DNA from: Myxococcales bacterium
Lineage (GTDB): Bacteria; Myxococcota_A; Polyangia; Haliangiales; Haliangiaceae
Direction of reading: 5' to 3'
DNA length: 58,446 nt
NCBI GenBank assembly: GCA_028287115.1
Contig: JAQBQF010000209.1
Coordinates: 1-58,446, forward strand
A model generated the notes under the pieces. It saw nothing but the letters and a program-made list of their open reading frames with translations, did not search any database and was not told the DNA's origin. Shown in pieces: positions 34,245 to 41,877 of the stretch. How positions within the stretch are numbered: the first letter of the stretch is position 1; each line of letters opens with the position of its first letter. Position numbers and translations under genes: made by a program.

Positions 34245-34679
34245 GTGAGCAAGGCGTTCACGAAAGAAGATGATGACGCGCCGAACGTCTCGCCACGCAA
34301 GCGCGGCGCGCCGATTCCCGAGCCGAACTTCGTGACCGCGAGAGGTCTCGCCGCCGCACGCGCCGAGCTCGACGAGCTGATGCGTGCGTCGGGAGATCCC
34401 GATCGGATCCGCGAGCTCTCCGATCACCTCGCGACGGCGCAGATCGTCGGCCCGACGGATCGCGCGATCGTCGGACTCGGTGCTTCGGTGACCGTCGAAG
34501 ATGAGGCGGGCAAGCGCACGACATATCGGATCGTCGGCGCGATCGAGGCGGATCCGAAGCGCGGATGGCTGTCCTGGCAGACGCCCATCGCGAACGCACT
34601 GTGGGATGCCCGCGTCGGCGACTCGGTGGAGCTACCGCGCGGAGGTGAGGTAGAGATCGTCGACCTCACGTACGAGTAA
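34245..34679 (+). CDS. GreB-like transcription factor with shortened coiled coil (no catalytic tip)
   Basis: A 144-aa protein from GTG 34245. The MSKAFTKEDDDAP N-terminus and the C-terminal FKBP-like domain (GLGASVTVEDEAGKRTTYRIVGAIEADPKRGWLSWQ.., NALWDARVGDSVELPRG) place it in the GreA/GreB family. The N-terminal coiled coil runs only from GLAAARAELDELM to HLATAQIVG, about 30 residues shorter than in E. coli GreB, and lacks the GDRSENADY tip that carries the acidic residues for RNA cleavage. It may bind RNA polymerase without cleavage activity, as the short-coil relative Rnk does. Confidence 0.85.
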   Translation: MSKAFTKEDDDAPNVSPRKRGAPIPEPNFVTARGLAAARAELDELMRASGDPDRIRELSDHLATAQIVGPTDRAIVGLGASVTVEDEAGKRTTYRIVGAIEADPKRGWLSWQTPIANALWDARVGDSVELPRGGEVEIVDLTYE

Positions 34680-34769
34680 ACGGCAGTAATCGCGACCTAT
34701 TTCGTGCTCCCAACACATGTTAGCCGGGTGTTACCCGATGCCGCCACGAGATTCCTTTATGGTGAACGA

Positions 34770-35078
34770 ATGGCTCATGGGGACCTTTTCGAGACCGCTG
34801 GCCTCCCTGACACGCAGTCGACGGATGATTCGGGAAGGGTCGCCCATGCGTTCCCGCGCCATGCGACGGGTTCCGGCGCCGTGAGGACCGAGTCCGCGAA
34901 GTTGGTTCCGATGGAGATCGCTCCGATGCAAGTCGAAGTGACTGCTCTCCTGATGGACCAGGTCGTGATGGAAGCGCCGCTGAGTGCCACTCCAGGCAGC
35001 CATCACGGCGCCCGAGTGTTCGCACTCGCGCTGTGCTCGCTGGCGTCCTGTGTACTGACGCTCGTTTTCATGTCTTGA
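34770..35078 (+). CDS. Small tail-anchored hypothetical protein
   Basis: A 102-aa reading frame from ATG 34770 (MAHGDLFETAG). The first 80 residues are polar and the last 20 (VFALALCSLASCVLTLVFMS) are hydrophobic, giving a C-terminal membrane anchor. No strong ribosome-binding site precedes it and no family is recognised, so it is a tentative gene. An inverted repeat CGGGT-GTT-ACCCG at 34725-34737 lies upstream and may be regulatory. Confidence 0.45.
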   Translation: MAHGDLFETAGLPDTQSTDDSGRVAHAFPRHATGSGAVRTESAKLVPMEIAPMQVEVTALLMDQVVMEAPLSATPGSHHGARVFALALCSLASCVLTLVFMS

Positions 35079-35183
35079 ACGTCACATCGATAAGTGATGG
35101 TGAGTGTGGGGCGGGATGTAGGGAACGGGTGCCTTTGGGTAGCTCCACGAGGTGAGAACTCGCGTGGTAACCTCGAGTCCTCG

Positions 35184-35660
35184 GTGAGAAACCAACTCGC
35201 GATGCTCGTGATGCTCGCCATCGCGGCGTGCAGTCATCCGCCTCCGCCAGCGGCGCCGGTGGTCGTTGTTCCGAAAAAGACGAGGCTCTCGATCCTGCCG
35301 GCGGAGAGCGATGCGTTTCCAAAGGCTGCGAAGGCCCTGACCGAATCGCTGACGAGCGCGCACGTGTCCGGCGTCGATGACACGCAGATCTCGAAGGTCT
35401 CGCTCGAGGTCGTCCAGCTCTCGATCGAATGCGTCGACGCTACGGTCGCGTGCTTTCAGGCCGCAGGCCGCTCGCTCTCGGCGAATCAGTTGTTGTTCGC
35501 GCAGATCAGCGCCGAGCCCAAGAAGCACCTGAGGGTCACGGTCACGTTGTTCGACGTCGACACGCAGACCGCGAAGAAGACCCAAGAGAAAGTGTTCGCC
35601 AACGATACCGAGGCGACGGCCGGCGTCGCCGAGCTGGTCTCGGAGGCGACGAAGCCGTGA
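35184..35660 (+). CDS. Lipoprotein, first gene of a three-gene set
   Basis: A 158-aa protein from GTG 35184, which gives MRNQLAMLVMLAIAACSHPP: signal peptide with lipobox IAAC (Cys16) and a Pro-rich linker. The mature domain (about 35-158) looks like an alpha/beta fold similar in pattern to small periplasmic TolB-N/CsgG-like modules (LSILPAESDAF, QLLFAQISAEPKKHLRVTVTLFDV), but this is only a visual resemblance. Its stop overlaps the start of the next gene (GTGA), so the two are translationally coupled. Confidence 0.75.
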   Translation: MRNQLAMLVMLAIAACSHPPPPAAPVVVVPKKTRLSILPAESDAFPKAAKALTESLTSAHVSGVDDTQISKVSLEVVQLSIECVDATVACFQAAGRSLSANQLLFAQISAEPKKHLRVTVTLFDVDTQTAKKTQEKVFANDTEATAGVAELVSEATKP

Positions 35661-37615
35661 ACAAGAAGCCATCCCAGACCCCGGCAACGGATCCGTCCGT
35701 GGTCGAGATCGACGCGATGGACGTCAACGAGTGGGAGCACGGCCAGCACACGCCGAAAGCAAACGAGACCAAGCTCGGCGAGCTCGTTCGGCAGAGTGCA
35801 CCGTCGACACCGCCCGAATCGCAGCCGTCTGCACCGCGCAAGACCGCGACCTTTCAACGGCTGACGACGAGCTCGGGGCCGACGACCAATACCATTCGCA
35901 AGGCGACCGCGGCGGAGCAGGCAGCGCCGCCGCCCGTCAAGGCACCGGAGGTCGCGGCACCGAGGCCGGACGCGCCGAAACCGTCGACGCGGCCGACGCG
36001 CTCTGCGACGCCGCTCGCCGGATCGAGATCGGTCGTCCCCGTCGCCAAGAAGCCGGTTGGTGAAGCACCGGCGCCATCGCCGAAACCTACGGCGACCGTG
36101 CCCGCCGTGCCTCCGGTCAAGCAGACTTCGACACTGCCCGCGGTCAAAGCACCGACTGCATCGGCGTTGCCGGCGGTGAAATCGCCTCCGCAGGCAACCC
36201 CGGCGGCATCACCGCCTCCGCAACCACGACCCGCAGCTCCTGCGAAGTTGTCGCCGAGCGCGTTTCAACCGCCGCAGCAACCGCAGACGACGCCCGAGCC
36301 CTTCTCTTCACTTTCGCAGAGCTTGTTCGACGACGAGACCGTGGGACCGCAGTCTGCGGTGAACGAGAAACCGACCGCGAAGACCGCAGCGAGCGTGTTT
36401 CAAACACAGCCGCCGGCGAACCCGAAAGCTGCCAACGTTCCGGCACACCCTCCAGCGCACGAAACGCCGGCTGCGAAGACACCACCGAGCGCGTTTCCAA
36501 CGCAGGCCTTCGCGAACGCGAAGCCGGCAGCGAACGTTCAGGCACAACCCTCAGCCCACGAGACGCCGACTGCGAAGACGGCAGCGAGCCTGTTTCAGGC
36601 TTCAGCGAACGAGACACCGATCGCGAAACCATTTCAGACGCAGCTCGGGCACGCCGCTATCGATGCGGCGAATGGCGCGCCACGTCCGGGCCCGATCACC
36701 GCGCTTCCGTATCAAGAGACCGAACCGGCGCGCGTGGTGCAAGCTCCGGCTCCTGCGGTCGTGCAAGCTCCCGTTGCTGCGGTCGCGCAACCTCCATCGG
36801 CGGTGTATCCGCCGGTGCAGTATCCAACGGTCGGCGACGGTTGGATCGATCACGGAAACGTTGCGGAGCGGGCGCGTCAGGACTCGCTCGACGACGAGGA
36901 CATCAAGCCGAACAAGAGCTCGCGAGCGCGCCGTGATCCGACGGGCTCGACACGGCCGTCTGCGTTCGTCGTTGCATCGAAGGTCATCGCGAAGGCGTCG
37001 CGATCGCGTCCCGTTCAGATCGGCGCGGGCGCATTCGTGTTGGTGGTCGTGATCATCGTGCTGGCGACAAGTGGCAAGCACGAGGAAGCTGCGAGCACGC
37101 CGCCACCCGTCGCGATCGTGCAGCCGCAGCCGCCGGAGCCGCCGCCGGCCGTGGCCGTGGCGCCGCAGCCGATCGCGGGAGATCCGCCGCGGCCGACGAA
37201 GCCCATCGCGATCGCACCAGCCGTCGCACCCGCGAAGCCGGCTCCTCGCAAGCTCGGTGGCAAGGCTGTCGTGCTCGAGTACGACTCGCCGAAACACGAA
37301 GTCGCGCAGTCCGCACCGGCAGCCGTGATCCCGAAAGCGGACGAGCCGGCGCTCGAGAGAGCGCGAACCGCGTACGCGACAGGGAATCAGCGCCTGTTCG
37401 CCGGCGATGCCGACGGCGCGATCCGCGCGTATCAACAGGCGCTGGGGATCTATCCCGGCTATGTCGCCGGCTACCGCGGGCTCGGTCTCGCATACGCGCA
37501 ACAAGGCGACAACGCGAAGGCGCTGCAAGCACTGCGGACGTACGTGACGTCCGTGCCGAAGGCGAGAGACGTCGCGCTGCTCAAGAAGCGGATCGCTCGT
37601 CTTCAAGCGCACTGA
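35657..37615 (+). CDS. Pro/Ala-rich single-pass membrane protein with periplasmic TPR
   Basis: A 652-aa protein from GTG 35657, overlapping the preceding stop by 4 bp. Residues 1-445 are low-complexity Pro/Ala/Lys/Thr-rich, with four imperfect repeats of about 17-33 residues starting at 236, 268, 301 and 318 (NEKPTAKTAAS, HETPAAKTPPS, HETPTAKTAAS, SANETPIAK). A basic segment and one membrane helix (about 452-475, GAGAFVLVVVIIVLATSG) follow, then another Pro-rich stretch and a C-terminal TPR pair (ARTAYATGNQRLFAGDADGA to LKKRIARLQAH). The layout recalls myxobacterial TonB-like or signalling adaptor proteins. Function unknown; the 2OG dioxygenase follows 8 bp downstream. Confidence 0.8.
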   Translation: MNKKPSQTPATDPSVVEIDAMDVNEWEHGQHTPKANETKLGELVRQSAPSTPPESQPSAPRKTATFQRLTTSSGPTTNTIRKATAAEQAAPPPVKAPEVAAPRPDAPKPSTRPTRSATPLAGSRSVVPVAKKPVGEAPAPSPKPTATVPAVPPVKQTSTLPAVKAPTASALPAVKSPPQATPAASPPPQPRPAAPAKLSPSAFQPPQQPQTTPEPFSSLSQSLFDDETVGPQSAVNEKPTAKTAASVFQTQPPANPKAANVPAHPPAHETPAAKTPPSAFPTQAFANAKPAANVQAQPSAHETPTAKTAASLFQASANETPIAKPFQTQLGHAAIDAANGAPRPGPITALPYQETEPARVVQAPAPAVVQAPVAAVAQPPSAVYPPVQYPTVGDGWIDHGNVAERARQDSLDDEDIKPNKSSRARRDPTGSTRPSAFVVASKVIAKASRSRPVQIGAGAFVLVVVIIVLATSGKHEEAASTPPPVAIVQPQPPEPPPAVAVAPQPIAGDPPRPTKPIAIAPAVAPAKPAPRKLGGKAVVLEYDSPKHEVAQSAPAAVIPKADEPALERARTAYATGNQRLFAGDADGAIRAYQQALGIYPGYVAGYRGLGLAYAQQGDNAKALQALRTYVTSVPKARDVALLKKRIARLQAH

Positions 37616-37623
37616 CAGACGCG

Positions 37624-38343
37624 ATGTCGATCACCACGCTTGTCGAGCCGCTCGTAGAGCAGGGTTACGTGTTCGTGATCGGTCGCGACATGCGCGACCA
37701 CTTGCTCGCGCGAGGCTCTCTCGCCGACTGGACGGCTTTTGCGGCGAGCTGGAACGATCTGCACCTCGATCGTTACATGGCCGATGGTGGGCGATACCGA
37801 AGGCGGCGTCATGCGCTCTATCTCGCGTCGGCCGATGGAACGATCCGCCGCAAGCCGCACGGACCGCACTGGCAGAGCCACGACTACAATCCGCTCAACG
37901 GTGGGATCGAGCGTTGGTTCGAGCCGGTGACCGAAGCGATCGGCGATTCGCATAGCCTGTCGACGATCCTCGAATGGTGTCGGGACATGTTCGCCGCACT
38001 CGCACCGAGCACGGTCGCGTGGGACATCGAGCTTCATCAATTTCGGATCGAAGCGCGCGCGAACGAAGCCGCGACGCCGACGCCAGAAGGGCTTCATCGC
38101 GACGGTGTCGACTTCGTGCTCGTCCTGCTGATCCAGCGCGTCAACATCGCGAGCGGGACGACGACGATCCACGCCCTCGACGGCGCAGAGCTCGGCAGCT
38201 TCACGCTCACCAACCCGTTCGATGCCGCGCTCGTCGACGATCAGCGCGTGTTTCACGGCGTCACGCCGGTCGAGTCGGTCGACGCGAGCGCTCCGGCGTA
38301 TCGCGACGTGCTCGTCGTGACGTTTCGCAAGCGCGAACGCTGA
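37624..38343 (+). CDS. 2-oxoglutarate/Fe(II) dioxygenase (PF10014-type, amino-acid hydroxylase-like)
   Basis: A 239-aa protein resembling the 2OG-Fe dioxygenase family that includes BsmA and isoleucine dioxygenase. The iron ligands are visible as H158-x-D160 in PEGLHRDGVDFV and H211 in DDQRVFHGVTPV. A downstream Arg (YRDVLVVTFRKR) can bind 2-oxoglutarate. Characterised relatives hydroxylate free L-amino acids. It starts 8 bp after the Pro/Ala-rich protein, suggesting co-transcription and a possible link, which is inference. Confidence 0.85.
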   Translation: MSITTLVEPLVEQGYVFVIGRDMRDHLLARGSLADWTAFAASWNDLHLDRYMADGGRYRRRRHALYLASADGTIRRKPHGPHWQSHDYNPLNGGIERWFEPVTEAIGDSHSLSTILEWCRDMFAALAPSTVAWDIELHQFRIEARANEAATPTPEGLHRDGVDFVLVLLIQRVNIASGTTTIHALDGAELGSFTLTNPFDAALVDDQRVFHGVTPVESVDASAPAYRDVLVVTFRKRER

Positions 38344-38391
38344 TTCAGGCTTGCCGGGCTGTAACCTGGGACGCGGCTTTAGCGCTCCGAA

Positions 38392-38415
38392 AAGTCCGCT
38401 GAGACAAGTCCGCTG
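38392..38415. promoter_or_regulatory. Direct repeat AAGTCCGCTG upstream of the oxidation operon
   Basis: AAGTCCGCTG occurs at 38392-38401 and 38406-38415 (14-bp period), 10-35 bp before the start of the DUF1440 gene that opens the operon. It may be a tandem operator, or simply part of the leader. The 81-bp gap otherwise shows no clear promoter. Confidence 0.3.
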
Positions 38416-38424
38416 TGCGGAGGA

Positions 38425-38982
38425 ATGGTCGATGCATCGCTGTCGCGTATGCACGATCTCATCAAGGGGCTTGGACGCGGCTTGATCGCCGGGATCGCTG
38501 GCCTCGCAGCGATGCGGCTGGGTCTCCGGATCATTCGACCGATCGTACGCGATCGAGCGCCCCGACCCATCGATGTCTTCGCGACCGCGAGATCGATGTC
38601 GCTGGTCGGCGTGCAACATCATGCCGACGAGGCCGCGACCGATGCGATCGCGAGGATCGCGTACGAGAAGCTCCTGCATCACGAGCCGTCGCCTCCACAA
38701 AAGCAAAGGTTGTCGTCGCTCGTCCACCTCGGATACGGACTTGCGGTGGCCGCGCTCTATGGCGCGATCACGTCACGCCGCGACGTCGACGCACTTCGAT
38801 CCGGCTTCCTGCTCGGCGCGGCGCTGTGGCTGTTCGGCGACGAGCTCGTGGTCCCGCTCCTCGGGTTGACCGATAAGCCGACGGCCTATCACCCGACCCG
38901 ACATCTGCAGTCGCTCGTCGCGCACCTCGGCTACGGCCTCGCGACCGCGGCAACCACGCGAGGACTCAGGAGCCTGACATGA
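38425..38982 (+). CDS. DUF1440 (YagU-like) inner-membrane protein
   Basis: A 185-aa protein. GGAGGA abuts the ATG at 38425; ATG 38449 (MHDLIKGLGRG) has better spacing and may be the real start. Hydrophobic segments near residues 19-36, 100-115, 125-145 and 165-180 give three or four membrane helices. The family signature FLLGAALWLFGDELVVPLLGL is followed by YHPTRHLQSLVAHLGYGLA. DUF1440 function is not established; E. coli YagU has been linked to acid resistance. Its stop overlaps the ATG of the ThDP enzyme (ATGA), so it is coupled to the oxidation operon. Confidence 0.82.
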   Translation: MVDASLSRMHDLIKGLGRGLIAGIAGLAAMRLGLRIIRPIVRDRAPRPIDVFATARSMSLVGVQHHADEAATDAIARIAYEKLLHHEPSPPQKQRLSSLVHLGYGLAVAALYGAITSRRDVDALRSGFLLGAALWLFGDELVVPLLGLTDKPTAYHPTRHLQSLVAHLGYGLATAATTRGLRSLT

Positions 38983-40760
38983 GCGAGACCGTTGGCGACT
39001 TCGTGATGCAGCGACTCTACGGCTGGGGCGTCCGGACGATCTATGGTTATCCGGGCGATGGGATCAACGGGTTCCTCGGCGCGCTCGATCGCGCGTCGGA
39101 CAAGGTGCGATTCGTCCAAGTCCGGCACGAGGAGCTCGCCGCGTTCATGGCGTCGGCGCACGCCAAGTTCTCCGGCGAGGTCGGTGTCTGCATGGCGACC
39201 TCCGGACCCGGCGCGATCCATCTCCTGAACGGTCTCTACGACGCGCAGCTCGATAACCAGCCCGTCGTCGCGATCGTCGGTCAGACGAAGCGGATGTCGA
39301 TGGGTGCCGACTACCAGCAGGAAGTCGATCTACAAAACCTCTTCAAGGATGTGGCGCACGAGTTCTGTCACACGTGCGTGCATCCGGCGCAGGCGCGCAC
39401 GTTGATCGATCGCGCGTTCCGGATCGCGCGTGCGACCCGCAGTGTCACCGCCGTGATCTTCCCGGCCGACGTCCAGGAGGATGAAGCGATCGAGATCGCG
39501 CCGCGCGAGCACGGTGCCGTCTACACCGGCATCGGCTATCCGCGCTCGCGTGTGATCCCGAGTCCAGGCGAGCTCGACCGTGCCGCCGACATCCTCAATG
39601 CGGGACAGCGAGTCGCGATCCTGGTCGGCGCAGGCGCACTCGGTGCGGCCGACGAGATCACCGAGATCGCCGAGCGCCTCGGCGCGGGTGTAGCCAAGGC
39701 GCTGCTCGGAAAGGCCGTGCTCCCCGATGATCTGCCGTTCGTCACCGGCGGCATCGGGCTACTCGGTACGAAGCCGAGCGACCTGATCATGCAGAACTGC
39801 GACACGCTGCTGATGATCGGCACCAGCTTTCCGTACTCGGAGTTCTTGCCGAAAGAAGGCCAGGCGCGCGCGGTACAGATCGACATCAGCGAGCGCAAGC
39901 TCTCGCTGCGATATCCCGCCGAGGTCCCGCTCTACGGCGACTCTCGCGAGACGCTGCGCGAGCTGATCCCGCGGATCACGCCGAAGGAGAACCGCGAGTG
40001 GCGCGCGGGGATCGAGGCGGCGATCGCGGAGTGGTGGCAGGTGCTCGAGAGTCGCGCGATGATGAGCGCCGATCCGATCAATCCGCAACGCGTGTTCTGG
40101 GAGCTGTCACCGCGGCTCCCGGACGGCTGCATCCTCACCGCGGACTCGGGATCGTCGACGAACTGGTGGGCGCGCGATCTCAAGATGCGCAGCGGCATGA
40201 TGGCGTCGCTGTCGGGCAACCTCGCGACGATGGGTCCCGGGATGCCGTATGCGCTCGCGGCGAAGTTCGTCCATCCCGATCGTCCCGTGATCGCGTGCGT
40301 CGGAGACGGCGCGATGCAGATGATCGGCAACAACGTGCTGATCGATATCGCGAAGTACTGGCACGAGTGGCAGGACCCGCGGCTTGTCGTCCTCGTGCTC
40401 AACAACGGCGATCTGAATCAAGTGACGTGGGAGCAGCGCGTGATGGCGGGCGACCCGAAGTTCCTGGCATCACAGGAGCTGCCGCCGTTCTCGTTCGCGG
40501 GATACGCGCGGCTGCTCGGTCTCGACGGGATCGAAATGCGCAAGCCCGAGGACATCGGAGCCGCATGGGACGAAGCGATGTCGTTGCGGCGACCTGTGGT
40601 CGTCGAGGCATTCACCGATCCGGAGGTGCCGCCACTACCGCCGCACATCGAGCTCGTGCAGGCCAAGAACCTGATGGAGTCGATCCTCAAGGGCGATCCC
40701 GAGCGCTGGCGCGTGATCAAGGAGTCGGCGAAGCAGCTGTGGGCCGGAGTCGTCAAGTGA
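38979..40760 (+). CDS. Thiamine-diphosphate enzyme, pyruvate-oxidase (PoxB)-like
   Basis: A 593-aa ThDP-dependent enzyme. The Glu that activates ThDP lies in QVRHEELAAF (51-52). The ThDP/Mg2+ motif is GDGAMQMIGNN (442-452) with NNGDLN further on. FAD/UDP-region features resemble PoxB (LLGTKPSDLIMQNCDTLLMIGTSFPY). The C-terminal PPHIELVQAKNLMESILKGD tail resembles the PoxB helix that inserts in the membrane and passes electrons to quinone. Pyruvate is the family substrate, but the neighbouring racemase-like and 2-hydroxyacid dehydrogenase genes leave room for another 2-oxoacid. Confidence 0.92.
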   Translation: MSETVGDFVMQRLYGWGVRTIYGYPGDGINGFLGALDRASDKVRFVQVRHEELAAFMASAHAKFSGEVGVCMATSGPGAIHLLNGLYDAQLDNQPVVAIVGQTKRMSMGADYQQEVDLQNLFKDVAHEFCHTCVHPAQARTLIDRAFRIARATRSVTAVIFPADVQEDEAIEIAPREHGAVYTGIGYPRSRVIPSPGELDRAADILNAGQRVAILVGAGALGAADEITEIAERLGAGVAKALLGKAVLPDDLPFVTGGIGLLGTKPSDLIMQNCDTLLMIGTSFPYSEFLPKEGQARAVQIDISERKLSLRYPAEVPLYGDSRETLRELIPRITPKENREWRAGIEAAIAEWWQVLESRAMMSADPINPQRVFWELSPRLPDGCILTADSGSSTNWWARDLKMRSGMMASLSGNLATMGPGMPYALAAKFVHPDRPVIACVGDGAMQMIGNNVLIDIAKYWHEWQDPRLVVLVLNNGDLNQVTWEQRVMAGDPKFLASQELPPFSFAGYARLLGLDGIEMRKPEDIGAAWDEAMSLRRPVVVEAFTDPEVPPLPPHIELVQAKNLMESILKGDPERWRVIKESAKQLWAGVVK

Positions 40761-40776
40761 TCGGAGACGCGAGCTC

Positions 40777-41877
40777 GTGACCGCGCATCCCACGATCGAA
40801 CGCGTCGGCATCCGCGTGCTGCGGCTCGAGACGGAGAGAGGTCCCGAGTCCGATGGCACGGCGATCTGGGATGCGACGACGATGGTCGTGGTCGAGCCCT
40901 CGGCCGCGGGCGTCACCGGGCTCGGTTATTCGTACATCGATGCGGCCGCGGCGACCGTGGTGTCGGATCTGCTCGCACCGGCGATCACCCGGCTCGATGC
41001 GCTCGCTGTACCTTCGGCGATGTCCGCGATGCTCGGTGCCGTGCGCAATCACGGCAGGCCGGGGCTCGTCGCGTGCGCGATCAGCGCGGTCGATGTCGCG
41101 CTGTGGGATCTCAAGGCGAAGCTTCTCGATCTGCCGCTCGCCGATCTGCTCGGTGCGGCGCGCGTCCGTGTGCCGGTGTATGCCAGCGGCGGCTTCACCT
41201 CGTCGAATCTCGACCAGCTCTCGGACGAGCTCGCCGCCTACGTCGCGCAAGGGCACACGCGGGTCAAGATCAAGATCGGGCGCGACCCCGCGACGGATCC
41301 CGATCGGGTTCGCGTCGCGCGCTACGCGATCGGCCCCGCCGTCGAGCTGATGGTCGACGCAAACGGCGCCTACTCGCGCAAGCAAGCACTCGCCATGGCC
41401 GAGCGATTCGCCGCGTACGGAGTCGTCTACTTCGAGGAGCCGGTGTCCTCCGATGATCTCGAAGGGCTGCATCTCGTACGCAACCGAGCCCCGGCGGGGA
41501 TGGCGATCGCAGCCGGCGAGTACGGGTATGATGGCTGGTACTTCCGCCGGATGCTCGAAGCAGACGCCGTCGATCTGTTGCAGGCGGATGCGACGCGCTG
41601 CCTTGGCCTCACCGGATTTCTCCAGGCGAATGCGCTGTGCGCCGCACGCTCGCTTCCGCTGTCGTCGCACTGCGCGCCCGCGATCCACGTCCATGCCGGC
41701 GCAGCGGCTTCGCAGCTCGTTCACGTCGAAGCGTTCCGGGACCACGTGCGCATGGAGGCGATGCTGTTCGAGGGCGCGGATTTGCCGGTCGTGCAAGGCG
41801 CGATCGGATTCGACGCGGCGAGCCCAGGTCTCGGGCTCGCGCTGCGTCAAGCCGAGGCGGCGCGCCATGCGGCATGA
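40777..41877 (+). CDS. Enolase-superfamily enzyme, mandelate racemase subgroup
   Basis: A 366-aa protein from GTG 40777. The catalytic residues fall almost exactly where mandelate racemase has them: K164-x-K166 (RVKIKIG), D194 (MVDANG), E220 (YFEEP), E248 (AAGEYG), D271 (LQADATR) and H298 (LSSHCAP). This gives the three metal-binding acids plus the Lys/His acid-base pair of the MR subgroup. Members racemise 2-hydroxyacids or dehydrate acid sugars; the exact substrate is unknown. It starts 16 bp after the ThDP gene and its last 11 bp overlap the next gene. Confidence 0.9.
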   Translation: MTAHPTIERVGIRVLRLETERGPESDGTAIWDATTMVVVEPSAAGVTGLGYSYIDAAAATVVSDLLAPAITRLDALAVPSAMSAMLGAVRNHGRPGLVACAISAVDVALWDLKAKLLDLPLADLLGAARVRVPVYASGGFTSSNLDQLSDELAAYVAQGHTRVKIKIGRDPATDPDRVRVARYAIGPAVELMVDANGAYSRKQALAMAERFAAYGVVYFEEPVSSDDLEGLHLVRNRAPAGMAIAAGEYGYDGWYFRRMLEADAVDLLQADATRCLGLTGFLQANALCAARSLPLSSHCAPAIHVHAGAAASQLVHVEAFRDHVRMEAMLFEGADLPVVQGAIGFDAASPGLGLALRQAEAARHAA

